A stretch of 64,000 bases of DNA, from contig NW_026622897.1 of NCBI RefSeq assembly GCF_023065955.2, positions 7,259,001 to 7,323,000 of the forward strand, written 5' to 3'. Below are positions 12,595-23,891 of this stretch, in pieces. Made by a program: the position numbers and the translations under genes. The notes under the pieces were generated by a model. That model was not told the origin of the DNA, searched no databases, and saw only the letters and a program-made list of their open reading frames with translations. Each line of letters opens with the position of its first letter. Position 1 is the stretch's first letter. Source of the DNA: Ursus arctos (lineage: Eukaryota > Chordata > Mammalia > Carnivora > Ursidae).

Positions 12595-13308
12595 TTAGTT
12601 TTTTTTTTAAAAAATCATGATAAAATATACACAAAATAAAATTTACCACTTGAACCATTCTAAAATGTATAATTCAGTGGCATTTAGTATATGCACAGTG
12701 TTGTGCAACCATCACCACTCTCTGCTTCCCAATATGCTCACCATCCCCAAAGGAATACCTGGACCTCGGAAGCAGGTACTACCTGTTCCCCACTCTACCC
12801 AGTCCCAGCAGTGACAAACTTCTCCCTGTCTCTATGAATTTGCCTATTCCAGATATTTCAGATCCCATCATATGTGGCCTTTTGTGTCTGGTTCTTTCAC
12901 CAGCATCATGTTTTCCAGGTTCATCCATATTGTAGTATCTGTCAGGACTTCATTTCTTCTCATCGCTGAATAATATTCCATTGTATGGATGGACCACATT
13001 TGTCGATCCATTCATTAGTAGATGGTCATTTGGGCTTTTCCACGTTATGACTATTGTGAATGGTGCTGCTTTACAAATTCATGTACACAGTTTATTTGAA
13101 CATCTGTTTTTGGGTTTTTTTTTTTTTTGAGTATATACCCAGGAATGGAATTTCTGGATCATACAGTAATTCTATGTTTAAGTTAATGAGAAACTGCCAA
13201 ACTCTTTTCCACAGCGGCTATACGATTATACATTCCCATCAGCAATGTATGAGGGCCCATACTTTTGACTCTTCTCTCTTTGGTCTCCACATATAATCAT
13301 ATTTTATC
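12595..13308 (-). mobile_element. L1M 3' end (antisense)
   Basis: Reversed L1 3' UTR and ORF2 end: 'cagtggcatttagtatatgc', 'ttgtgcaaccatcaccac', 'gctgaataatattccattgt', 'tatacccaggaatggaattt', 'ttttccacagcggctata'. The broken frames show a dead copy. A CAN-SINE abuts its end. Confidence 0.87.
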
Positions 13309-13310
13309 TT

Positions 13311-13505
13311 TTTTTTTTTTAAAGGTTTTATTTATTTGTTAAAGAGAGAGTGAGAGGGAGCACAAGCAGGGGGGGCGTCAGACAGAGGGAGAAGCAGGCT
13401 CCCCACTGAGCAGGGAGTTTGATGTGGGACTCGATCCCAGGACCCTGAGATCATGACCTGAGCTGAAGGCAGACGCTTAACCGACTAAGCCACCCAGGCA
13501 CCCCC
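13311..13505 (-). mobile_element. CAN-SINE (antisense)
   Basis: T run, 'ggttttatttatttg', 'gcaggctccccactgagcag', and reversed head 'gctaagccacccaggcaccc' (with 'ccgactaagccacccagg'). The flanks 'atattttatctt' and 'acatttcatctt' are a plausible decayed duplication. Confidence 0.94.
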
Positions 13506-14009
13506 ACATTTCATCTTCTAAGGATATTAGAATAAAATGAAAAATAAAATCTCCTGAGTCTAGATACTCACAACCTCTCCTATAGTGTGTAATGAACTCT
13601 TAACTGGACTCTGTACTTCTTGTTCTCCCTTCTTCAATCTATACTACTCACTTCTTACTTCTATCTCATCAATCTTCCTGATGCACATTGCCAATGATCA
13701 GGGCATGCACACTGTCTGAAGAGTCAGCCCAACTTATTAACTTAGCTTTCAAGTTCTAACATCTGTTTTAACCTAACTGGTTGAGGATATCCCAGGTTGG
13801 ATCTCTCCATATTGCATGTAGAAGGTAACCCTTTGAGTCTTAAGAGAATTAGTCCAGAAGTAATTTAGAACGAAAGGAGATGACTACCGAAATGAAGCCA
13901 CAAAACCCATCAACATCAAAATTTTATCTTATTCAGCAATAAAAATTTGTCCATTAGATATTCATCTCAAACAGTCAACACTAAAAGCACATTTTCAGAA
14001 AATCTAGTC

Positions 14010-14345
14010 TAAAGCAATTATCTGTTTTATTGACAGGATAAAACATGGGAAAGCCTGTTACACATCAACAGTCATCATCCAGAAAAAATTTCATTCAAAT
14101 TACTGAAGAAAACTGTACATAGATGGTAACGTGATGTGGCTGTATGCAATTTGTGCTCTCATGCCCACCTCAAATTCGCACCCGAGCTGCATCCCGTAGC
14201 TCATATCACACAGTCTGAACTCTGACTCGGTATTGTAGAATAGAGCTCAGTGATGATGTGGATAACCAAGATCAACATGAACGAAGCTGGACAAGGGTTT
14301 GTAGAGTTCACAGAGAAATGGTTGGATAAACAGTGTAAGCAAGGC
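14010..14345 (-). other. Candidate cryptic terminal exon or retrocopied 3' UTR
   Basis: Reading the minus strand, a pyrimidine-rich run ending TTGCTTTTAAG (AG at 14347-14346) precedes GCCTTGC. An open phase of 32 codons follows (ALLTLFIQPF ... DLGYPHHH, then stop). About 260 bp further on is AATAAAA at 14031-14025, followed by GT/T-rich sequence near 13990-13965, as at a real cleavage site. Six CpGs fall within 14130-14282, dense for this intron. No poly(A) tract is encoded after the signal, so a recent processed pseudogene is unlikely. I do not recognise the peptide. Alternatives are an old retrocopy, a lncRNA 3' end or a conserved enhancer. Confidence 0.3.
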
Positions 14346-15061
14346 CTTAAAAGCAAGAAATACAAAAAGGAGAATTTTAAATTATCAAAATTCTGATCGG
14401 AACAAGCAGCATAAGTGATATAATGAGACCAACAATCTTATGCCAACAATGCTAATATTTAAAGAGCCAGGAAAACATAAACATTACAAAGCAAAGACAG
14501 AATAGCAATATGGAAAGAGAGAGTGAAGGACTGGGAAGGACACTGTAAGTAGTTATGCTAACAGTGCATGATCATACACACAGAGATATTGCTTCCAAAA
14601 AAGGGACTAAACTACAGAACTTCTTTACAGCCCTGACACAGAAGTTTGCCCAACGACAGCTATTAGGAATTCACTTAGTACAAAGCAGTTGACAAGACAT
14701 TATAAAAAGAAAGGAGAGAACAAGACCACTGGAGCATTGTCTCTGAGAGTTTAAAAAAACAACAAAACAAACCAGTTTACATACAAATGATACACAATGA
14801 TGTAAGCTCAAGTACAGCAAAACCTGAGCTTTAGAACGCTGAACACTCCGGTGAAAATGGCAACTCTTTGAGAACAACTCTATTTGATTATGAAATAATC
14901 AGCAGGAGCAGAGAGATTCCAACTAAAGCCTGGAGAGAACTTTAGACCAATTTAGTCACTTATATGGCCTGTTGACTAAAAATACTGTATATCTTAATTA
15001 TCAACTAAAATCAGTTTGAGTCATCTTCTTGAACCAGGTAAGAATGCTGACCATATTTAAG

Positions 15062-15214
15062 CTATGCAAGGAAGTTTCTGGGTGCGGTGATTCCAATGTG
15101 ATATGGTTCTACGTTAGCTTGTTTACTGACGCAACAATGAACCAAGTCACCAATACGCTGGCTGGGCGCTCCAGTACTCTGACTAGTTTGGTTCAGGTAA
15201 TAATGACGGTACAT
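15062..15214 (-). other. Unrecognised 50-codon open frame in CpG-retaining DNA
   Basis: The minus strand has ATG at 15214, 50 codons and TAG at 15064-15062. The peptide starts MYRHYYLNQTSQSTGAPSQR, contains LVHCCVSKQANVEPY, and ends APRNFLA. An AG (TTTAATCAG) lies just upstream. Seven CpGs fall in 15085-15234. The plus strand is also open here for 62 codons (15029-15217) and contains a donor-like CAG|GTAAG at 15036, so the coding strand, if any, is undecided. I know no family for either peptide. The downstream minus-strand sequence to 14010 reads like a 3' UTR. It could equally be a non-coding conserved element. Confidence 0.25.
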
Positions 15215-15895
15215 TGAAAAGAACAAAAGAACCGTACCTGATTAAAGGTAGTTCTAACTACAGTTTCTGGATCTGCTTAAGTTAAAAAATATCGCTGAAT
15301 AACCTCTAGTTAGAAAATCTAAAAATATCATATTATATACCTGCAAACTAGAAAGTCCTCACAGCAGTACACTAAGGGAAGGGACTTAAGTCATCTGCCA
15401 CCTCCAGCTCACTTAGGCCAAAATATTAATATTCAGGTTGATACATAAGTGAACTGATTCAATTAGTTGATTTGTAACTAACAGAGAAGAGTTACCTTTG
15501 ATAGGAAACTTAAACTACTATTTTACCAAAATACTTACATAATGTATTTCAGAGTAAGAAAAAACCACACAATAGATATTTACTTTAAGCTTTTTTTTTT
15601 TTTTCAAAGAAAATCACAGCAATGAGTTGAAGTGTCTTAAAGAAAAAACTCTCGAGAGGTTTTGAAATAAATTTTTGAGCACCTTCTTGGTCTTGATAAG
15701 TTCATTTCAAATTATGTCAGTTTGGAAAATAAAAGAGAAAATAATTTTTTTAGTGGATGCTAAATAGAAAGTTCAATGTTAAAGGAATATTTCAGTCGAA
15801 TTTGTTGTTTTCTACATTGAGATAATTAAGCTATTTGATGAAGTTTAACCTTTATTTTTTAAATCCCAAATCATATTCCATATTTACAAATAATT
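15215..15895. other. Intron sequence, no gene recognised
   Basis: AT-rich with a T run at 15591-15604. A few CpGs near 15231-15293 belong to the odd block to its left. Nothing else supported. Confidence 0.4.
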
Positions 15896-15899
15896 TGCT

Positions 15900-16800
15900 T
15901 AGTCTCATATTAATGATTGCCTACAGTGCATTAAGCACTATTCAAGACACTAGGGATAAAAGTTAGTGAAGCAGCCAGAGGCCATGAAAGAATTCCACCT
16001 TTCATTCTGAGTCAGGAAGAGGGGATGGTTTAGACAGAGAAGTGACAGGACGTATATGGAGAACAGAATGGAGGAAGGCAAAATTGTAAGCATTAATACT
16101 TGCTTGAAGAAAATTTAAAAGAAAATAATAGTAATGAGTTAGCTGAAGTTCCTTAAGTAAAAACTCATTAGAGGCTTTCTGAAAAGTAGTAACTTAGGAG
16201 GGAAATCATGGTGGTTGGTAGCTGTGGAAGTGGTTGGATGTATTTCAAAGGTAGACCTTAACGGGATTAGATGACAGACTGATTACTGGTGTAAGCAACT
16301 GAAGGAGGGGTGGGGATAAGGAATTTGGTTTTGGATACGTTAAGTTTGAAATACCTATTAGATGTTAAAATGGAGATTTTAAAGCTATGAAGGAGATCAG
16401 GCCATCTAGGGAGTTAATATAGAGAACAGATCAATTACTGAGCCCTAAGGCCCACAAACATTTATTAGTTTGCAAAGGAGAAACCGGCAAACTAGAATGA
16501 ACTGGCCGTCAGTAAACAGAACCAAGAAGCCCAGGGAAGAAGGGAGAGACTGGAGCGTCCAATGCCAATGTCAAGGGAGATGATTTGATCATTGGACCCA
16601 GCATTATGGCATTCACCAGTGACCCTGTCAAGAACAATTTTGGTGGGCATTTATGAGGAAATGATTCCAATCTGATTAACATCAAATTTTGGGGAACTGA
16701 TGATTCTGCAGTCTCATTCCAACTTGTCCAAAAGCACATTCAACTTTTGGAAAGAAAATTGGTGAAAAGATGCCAAATAAAATTGGAAACACACAAAAGT
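15900..16800 (-). repeat. L2 LINE (antisense), long copy
   Basis: Reversed L2 3' end ('agcactattcaagacactag') leads into reversed L2 body, with 'ggtagctgtggaagtggttgg', 'caactgaaggaggggtgggg', 'gagccctaaggcccac' and 'ccagtgaccctgtcaagaac' in the expected order. Confidence 0.7.
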
Positions 16801-17148
16801 AGTATCTAAACCCAAGGAAGTGCTAATAAAATGGCCTTGGTCGTTAGTTGGGAGGGCTATTACAAAGCTCCAACACTATTCTCTCATTATAAGAGATAAA
16901 GCAACTAAGCTGAATAGAACATAAAAGCTATCTCATAATTTCATGTTTCAGAAATTTCTCCCTCAAAGTGCTAAGAAGTACTTTTCCTCGGATAATGCAA
17001 AATATACTTTCTTGTGCTTAGTGGCAGAAACTTCTATCAAACACTAGCAGTTTTTCATAAAATCGGTGTTTAAGTCAAGAATTAGATAATATGTTATAAA
17101 AAGATGTCAGAACTTTCTTTGACAGACATTTCAGTTTTTGAGAAGGAT

Positions 17149-17274
17149 TTTTTTAATAATAATACTTTTTTTTTATTATATTATGTTAGTCACCATACAG
17201 TACATCCCTAGTTTTTGATGTAAAGTTCCATGATTCATTACTCGCGCACAATACCCAGTGCACCATGCAATACG
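17149..17274 (-). mobile_element. Very short 5'-truncated carnivore L1 insertion
   Basis: Only the last ~110 bp of L1 3' UTR (reversed: 'ttagtcaccatacagtacat', 'caccatgcaatacgtg') plus a T-rich tail is present. It is flanked by TGAGAAGGAT at 17139-17148 and 17275-17284, a perfect 10-bp target-site duplication. Confidence 0.88.
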
Positions 17275-17516
17275 TGAGAAGGATATGTTTTAAAACTACT
17301 ATGTACATGAAAGGTACTTGAATAACTAACAAAAAGCCTGGGATGCTGTCTCATTCAACCTTTAGGACTGAATAACCTTTCTGTCTACCAAACTCAGTCA
17401 TATAGGTGACTGAATCCTTGAAAATAGAATTTAGAAATTGTTAAGGACACGAGTAATTATAATTCCAGAAAAAGAAATGATCTCATAAGTCCCATGCCAT
17501 AACATGAAATGCTCTT

Positions 17517-17726
17517 TATTTTTTAATTTTTATTTATTTATTTATTTTTTAGAGAGGGTGCATGGTGGGGGGAGGGGCAGAGAGAGAGAGGGAAAGAGAG
17601 AATCTTAAGCAGGCATTCTGCCCAGCATGGACCCTGATGTGCGGCTCAATCCCATAACCCCGAGATCATGACCTAAGCTGAAATCAAGAGTCAGATGCTT
17701 AACTGACTGAGCCACCCAGGCACCCC
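17517..17726 (-). mobile_element. CAN-SINE (antisense)
   Basis: T/A-rich tail, 'gagatcatgacctaagctga' and reversed head 'gagccacccaggcacccc'. Target-site duplication TGAAATGCTCTTTA (17505-17518) versus TGAAATGCTTTTTA (17727-17740). Confidence 0.94.
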
Positions 17727-17740
17727 TGAAATGCTTTTTA

Positions 17741-19820
17741 AAATAAGTAAATCTCTGCTGTTATCTTGCAATAAAATTCTCTTTTGTCTCCTTTTGATAA
17801 AAGTACCCAAAGTTCAAGTAACTGAGCTTTCCAGATAACCTGGTTATTTTACTGTCCTAAAACTCACTTATTGTAGAATAAAAACAGTAACATATTAAAA
17901 AGATATCACAGTTTGTTTGAGTTAGGGCTGACTTAATATACCTCAAGTGTTTTATGCAAGCCCATGTTGGGAAATCTAATGTTGACACTATTAACCTTTT
18001 AAAACCTTTTATGTTAATTCTAACATACCTTCCAATTTCAAACAAAAGTAAACTGAAGCCATAAAATAAAAGCTTTGTGTGGAACGTATACTAAATATAC
18101 ACTGTCAACAAATGTTGTGCTAACATTTTTTTAAACAGTAAAGTAAAACAAGTTTTATATTTACTACTGCATAAGAAACTGTTTACCAGTTACTAATCCT
18201 TTTCACCTGGGACTGTCACCATTGGTGCAAGTATCTGAATGAAATTATGATGTAACCTAGCACTTCAAAAGCCTGGTATTTTAAATAACTCCTCTTAGCC
18301 AGTACAATTTTAACATCTGTCATCAAAACAAGAAATGAAGCACAAAAAATCCTCTAAATTGACCAGGCATGTGTTGACTGGCATCTAGATGTGTTGAAAA
18401 CAGTGTAATTAGATATAAAAAAGATATAAGGTCACAGAAAAGAGGTGTAACCTCCAATATTGAGGGAGTTTAGGAGTCAGAAAGTGTCCTTCAAGACAAC
18501 TAGGTAGTGAAGTGGGAAGAAGAGAGATGCGCCAGGAGGAAGAGGAGAGATGAGAAAAAGTTTCACAGAGGAGTCAGCATTTGATTTGAGTCCTTTGGAG
18601 AGTTATGTTTTGGACAATAGGTGATTTGCTAAAGGTCATAAAACTACTCACTGCACAGTCAAGTCCGCAACAATGGTTTCAATGCCCAAAGCAAGTAGGC
18701 TTTGGATTAGGCATTATATTTGGTAAAGAAGCAGCAGTTTTGGCAGTACTTTTCATATAGTTTTTCTCATAATAAATGACCTTTGTCTATTTTTCCATTT
18801 TTCTGGCTAAAATAGGTCACAGTAAAAAAGGTATTGGCAAATATTTAGCAAAAAGGACACGGAGAACAGGAAAAATTTCAGTTAATGTTTAAATAACTTA
18901 CAGAATATTCCTTCTCTCTAAACACAGAAACTATATGAAATCTTTTTTTAAAATGTCAGTATCCTGGTATATCAGCAGTATCTGACCCATAATAGGTATT
19001 ATAACTATTTGCTGACAGAACGTACTACAAATGTGCTATGTGGCACTTAATTATCTATTACTTTTTATGTCTTCTACTTATTTACTGTCTGTACACGCTT
19101 CCCAGTGAGCACTTCGTACTGTAAGTCAAGGTAGGATCCAAGTCTTATTTCGAATCCCATTTCTACAACTGTTGCTAGTACAGAGGCCTCAAATGTTTGC
19201 AGAATAAACTGCTAAACAAAACAACCTTAGTTTCTTCTCTACCTACAAAACAAGGAAAGTGGAGAAATCCCTCAATTTATCTGGATCATTCAGAAACCAA
19301 AACCAAACCCCAAAGCCACTTGGCTCTGAATCTGCATTGGTACTAAGACTTTTTAGCTGGAGCAGGGCAGGGGTGGCTTCTGGCTGGTGATTATCATGGT
19401 TCCAATAGCCAGGGCAGCAGTGCGTAAACAACAGGACTAACTCCCTTGAGGGAAGGCAGACCTATTTCACTATTTGCTCCTGTTCTCTACCTTACTTTGT
19501 GATTGCAGTCACACCTTGACATCCATGCCACTCTACTTCTGGAATTCTTTTCCATCACTGCTCCTAAATAAAAATAAAAGAGGAGGGGAGGAGAATTCCA
19601 GAAAGATGAATATTTGACTTCACACAATTTAGTTCATAGTGGCAGGGCTTTTTTTAAGCGAGCAAAGCATTCCAAAAAGTGAGAAAAAGCTAAAAGCTAT
19701 TAGAAATAACCTAAGCCAACTGTCTCTCTTGCCCAAGTTAACAGACTCTAACCCAAACTCACCCCCTCAAAGACTTGGGCTGTGTGCACATGTACAAAAG
19801 CATGTACTGGGATGCCCAGC
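17741..19820. other. Intron sequence, mostly single-copy
   Basis: No gene seen. 18390-18600 has a purine-rich L2-like flavour and 19085-19215 ends like a weak L2 3' terminus, but both are too diverged to be sure. Confidence 0.4.
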
Positions 19821-19836
19821 ATGGTTTTAAAATTCT

Positions 19837-20737
19837 TTTTTTTTTTTTAATTTTTAAAAATAGCTTTATTGTCATATGTTTGACATTTGATAAATTGGAT
19901 GTATGTATGTATTTATTTAAAGAATTTGTTTATTTATTTAACAGAGAGAGAGAGTGCACAAGCAGGAGCAGCGGCAGAGGGAGAGGGAGAAGCAGGCTCC
20001 CCACTGAGCCTGACACGGGACTCGATTCCAGGACACTGGGATCATGACCTGAGCCGAAGGCAGACGCTTAACTGACTGAGCCACCCAGGCGCCCTGAAAT
20101 TGGATGTATTTAAAGTGCACAATTTGATCAGTTTTGACATAAGCATACACCTATGCAACGATCTCCATGATCAAGAACATCTGCATCACCTCCAAATGTT
20201 GCATCATTCCCCTTTGTCACCCCACCATCTTGCTCCTCCTCTCCCGTCTGCCCCCTCGTCATCTCCAGACAACCAACAACATGTGTTCTCCAAGCATAGA
20301 TTACTTTGTGTTTCCTAGAACTTTATATAAATGGAATAATTTAGTACGTACTTTTTTTTTTTACTTCTTTCACTCAGCATGATTAGTTTGAGTTTCATCC
20401 ATGTATTGTTGCTATAGAAAGAATTCATTCTTTTTTATTACCAAGTAGTAGTCCATCCTGTGTATATACAGTAATTTGTTTATCCTTTCCCCTGTTGATG
20501 GGTTTTTGGATTGCTTCCAGTTTTTGGCTATTATAAATAAAGCTGTTAGGGGCATTTGTGTACAAGTTTTTGCATGGATATATGCTTTTATTTCTCTTGG
20601 GTAAATATCAAGATTGACTGAGTCATATAGCAGGTGCATGTTTAATAAACTGTCAAACTATTTTCTGAACTGCAAATATTGGTGAAAATGTGAAACAACT
20701 GGAACTCTCCTGCACTTCTGGTGGGAATGTAAAATGG
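19837..20737 (-). mobile_element. Carnivore or L1M LINE with 5' inversion, carrying a nested SINE
   Basis: The main part is antisense L1 3' UTR and ORF2 end (19837-about 20690: 'ggatgtatttaaagtgcaca', 'actttatataaatggaataa', 'tttttggctattataaataa'). From about 20690 to 20737 the sequence switches to sense L1 ('ggaactctcctgcacttctg', 'gtgggaatgtaaaatggt'). The whole is bounded by TGGTTTTAAAATTCT at 19822-19836 and again at 20738-20752, a perfect 15-bp duplication. The inverted 5' piece inside one duplication is the mark of twin priming. Confidence 0.88.
19905..20096 (-). mobile_element. CAN-SINE (antisense) nested in an L1
   Basis: 'gaatttgtttatttatttaacag' style tail, 'caggctccccactgagcctg', 'gagccacccaggcgccc' head. 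A perfect 13-bp duplication, AAATTGGATGTAT (19892-19904 and 20097-20109), shows it landed in the L1 after that L1 was in place. Confidence 0.96.
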
Positions 20738-20752
20738 TGGTTTTAAAATTCT

Positions 20753-21800
20753 AACCCCTGACGCAAGGGCAAATCTTTCAATTTTGCTCCTTACAAAATA
20801 CAAAGCTTGGCATATACTCAACAAATGTTTGCTGAACTGAAACCCAAAATAAAGAAACACAAGACACATTAAAGTACTCTTCAAACAGATCCCAGTCATG
20901 GGGAACCATCTTATTGAAATCATATTAAAAATCCTTTTATCATTCTCAAAAATTTTTTTTCTCTCATGTTCAAGTTATCAAGATCACAATGATCATAAAT
21001 TAATGCTAAATAACAAATGCTTAATTTCTTTTCTCCTCTAAGTCTTTAAAAATGATACTTAACAAATAACCGCTGGTGCATGTTAAAGTGTGAAACCCAC
21101 ATATTTAAAGCTAGACAAAATAAAAATTGACAGCTCAACTAAAACCAAACCACATTTTAAGTCATTTTTCACATAGCTAAAATGACATCATTGCCTTAAC
21201 AAAGCAAAAAGCACGCATTGGATCTGTGTTGGTAGAGCTGAGCAAACACACATGTGGCTTGATTTATTTCCAGACTGTGAAAATTTTAATCCACTGCTCT
21301 GAGGTGCTTTCTCTGACCATTCAGCACAAGTGCTAAAGCAATATGCCCTGTGTAGAGGCCTTGATGGAAAGAGAGATTAGTGAGAAAGTGCTCTACCGTT
21401 TCTATCATTCCCAATAAAATTACACTGGAAATAAATTCCAGAGGTTTCTGAATCTTGGGTTTGGAGAAGATTTGAGAATAAATCTTTAAGCAGAACATGA
21501 TTAAATTCCAATGGATGTGTCATTCTCCTGATTCTTCAGAAAAAGCTTCCCCACTAACCTCAACTCTGGATAGCTACATGAAATGTTAGTACTCAACAAA
21601 ATCAGGTCGAATTTACTACATTTGAGCTGCCTAGACTCTATTCTCCGTTTTATAATCAGGAAGCTAAGTAGATTTAACCTCTGGAAAAAGAGGAAAACAA
21701 AAGGGTGGTGATGGTAGTGGGGGAGGAGAGGAGAAAAGACATCTCTTCTAGAACCAGACCTTAATGTATCCCAAATATTCAGAACAAAATCAGGGTCCCT
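20753..21800. other. Intron sequence, no gene recognised
   Basis: Single-copy in appearance. Open frames here have no splice context or recognisable protein. Confidence 0.4.
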
Positions 21801-21804
21801 ACCT

Positions 21805-21902
21805 TCCTTGAGGACAAGGGTTTCTGTCTGTCTTGCTCACTGCTGTGTTACTAGCAGTTCCTGGCCACAGGAAACACTCAATAAAATATTTGCTAAATGA
21901 AT
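21805..21902 (+). repeat. L2 LINE 3' end
   Basis: 'gacaagggtttctgtctgtc', 'gctcactgctgtgttactag', 'caataaaatatttgctaaat' is the classic L2 terminus. Confidence 0.8.
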
Positions 21903-22308
21903 TATGGTGATGAATGCCTATCTTATTATGACTGTTACAGTCATGGGTCTTTTCTGAAGGTGGCAGACCCTGTCGGGGTTGGTGACATGGGAAGAGGCAG
22001 GTCTCTGAAGTGGGTGAGTGCCCAGCTCTGCCTTCTCACTCTTTCTTTGATCTGGTGCCTTATAAAAGACCTCCTTGGGGTTGACACTGAGATGACCAGA
22101 AGAAAGCGAGGAAAGAACAAGTTCTAATTTACAAATGATATTTTCTAATGGTATGTTATTGTCTTTATTTCCCGTAGGGCCCAGCATTTCTCTGAGTATA
22201 TTCCCTGGGATGTTAATAGGTGTCCAGCTCAAGGAAGACTGCCCTGACTGTCCTCCCTTATCACTCCTTCTCTAACTGCCCCATTTTATCTTCTCATACT
22301 AGGTACCT

Positions 22309-22533
22309 TTTTCTCTTTTTTCCTTATTTATTTATTTAAAGATTTTATTTATTTATTAGAGAGAAAGCAAGAGAGAGACAGAGCAAGGGTGCACATGAGT
22401 GGTAGGAGGAGCAGAGGGAGAAGGAGAAGTAGGCTCTCCACTGAGCAGGAAGCCCAATGCTGGGCTCAATCTCCCAGGATCATGACCTGAGCAGAAGGCA
22501 GCCACTTAACCAACTGAGCCACCCAGAGGCCCC
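22309..22533 (-). mobile_element. CAN-SINE (antisense)
   Basis: 'aaagattttatttatttatt' tail, 'gtaggctctccactgagcag', and 'caactgagccacccagaggc' head. It abuts another SINE fragment on its right. Confidence 0.93.
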
Positions 22534-22640
22534 TACTATTTATTTTTTAAAGCAACCTTTACACCCAACATGGGGCTTGAACTCAGGATCCCGAGATCAA
22601 AAGTCACATGCTCTACTGACTGAGCCAGCCAGGCGGTCTC
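22534..22640 (-). mobile_element. CAN-SINE variant, tRNA-like part only
   Basis: 'acatggggcttgaactcagg', 'ccgagatcaaaagtcacatg' and 'gactgagccagccaggcgg' form the tRNA-related head of a second, shorter carnivore SINE type without the usual CT-rich middle. Confidence 0.85.
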
Positions 22641-22689
22641 TAGGTACTACTTTCTAATACTCTCATTTGTTGGTGTGTTTTGCTATCCA

Positions 22690-22802
22690 CATGCCCCCAC
22701 TAAAATGTAAACTCCATGAAAGCAGGGACCTTACAGCTATATATCCAAAGGCCTGGAAAAGTGCCTGATATGTAGTTGTCACTTAAATATTTGTGGAGTA
22801 AA
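22690..22802 (+). repeat. L2 LINE 3' end
   Basis: 'aaactccatgaaagcaggga', 'agtgcctgatatgtagttgt', 'taaatatttgtggagtaaat'. Confidence 0.8.
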
Positions 22803-23179
22803 TTAACAATTGCTAGGCAATGTTCTAAGTGATGAGACCAACAAAATGCCTGTCCTGTTTGTGTTCCATGATGACATAATATATATTATCAGGAAAAAGA
22901 AACCTGGGGGAAAAAACCAGATTGAAGGGGTTTCTTTATTTCCCTATTTTACAGAGCTTTTACTATGCTATAAACACAGTGAAAATTGATGAAAAACCTT
23001 TCTTCCCCACAACTGAACATCTGACAGGAGTAATATTTCTCATTTACACTGACACGCTGAGAAATGCAGTCTCACGTCTTACTTAGGTAATCCCACTTAG
23101 TCTCCCTGGGCTGTGATGCTGGCACTAGGGGAAGATCCTTGGGCCAGAGTTGTAAGTTGTCAGTATAGTGGTATCAGTG

Positions 23180-23891
23180 ATACCTGAGAGAGATCCTCCA
23201 TGGTGTTCAGAAGACAAGACTAAATTGAGAGTTGTGGCCTTCCCTCCCTGCTCGGATATTCTCCCTCCACCACCACTGCAGGATGATCTGGGTTTTATTT
23301 ATTCAGCTTGAGGGTTTCTGAACACCTTCATTAATTTTGTAAAATTCTTGACCATAATCTTCAAATATTTTTTCTGTCTCATTTTTCTCTCTCTTCCTCT
23401 TGGACCAAATTACATGTATGTTAGACCATTGGCTATTGTTCCACAGCTCCTGGATGCTTCACATTTTTCTCTGTTGTGTTTTACTTGGGAAAATTCCTAT
23501 TAATCTATCTTTATGTTTACTGATTCTTTCCTTAGCTGTGTCAAGTCTGCATATAAACCTATTGAAAAAATTCTTCATTTTGATATCACATTTATCTCTA
23601 AGATTTCCATTTGACTCTTTTTTAGTTTCCATTTCTCTGCTAAAATTCCCCACCTCTTCATGAATGCTGTTCATCTTTTCCACTAAATTCTTTACATATT
23701 TTTTAAAAGTAATCTCTATGCCTCAATTGGGGCTTGAACTCACAACCCCAAGATCAAGAGTTCCATGCTCCACCAACTAAGCCACCCAGGTGTTCCTAGA
23801 TTCTTTATATATTAATCACTGTTGTTTAAATGTTCCTGCCTGAAAGTTCCAACATACAGTTCCTTTCGGTCTGGTTGACTGCTTTACCTTT
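23180..23891 (-). mobile_element. Older L1M, left half (interrupted by a later L1)
   Basis: Antisense ORF1-region sequence of an old L1: 'tttccatttctctgctaaaa', 'cctgcctgaaagttccaaca', 'tctggttgactgctttacc'. The match resumes at 30884, so a younger L1 landed inside it. The fragment itself contains a SINE remnant at 23695-23802. Confidence 0.78.
23695..23802 (-). mobile_element. CAN-SINE variant fragment (antisense)
   Basis: 'aaaagtaatctctatgcctc', 'ggggcttgaactcacaaccc', 'caactaagccacccaggtg'. Same short type as at 22534. Confidence 0.85.

Noticed and set aside
19775..20150. Several overlapping ORFs on both strands rich in Gly, Ser and Arg
   Set aside because: They are CAN-SINE sequence read through; the same peptides recur at other SINEs.
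21918..22232. 104-codon minus-strand ORF
   Set aside because: No recognisable domain and no splice context; consistent with chance in moderate-GC sequence.
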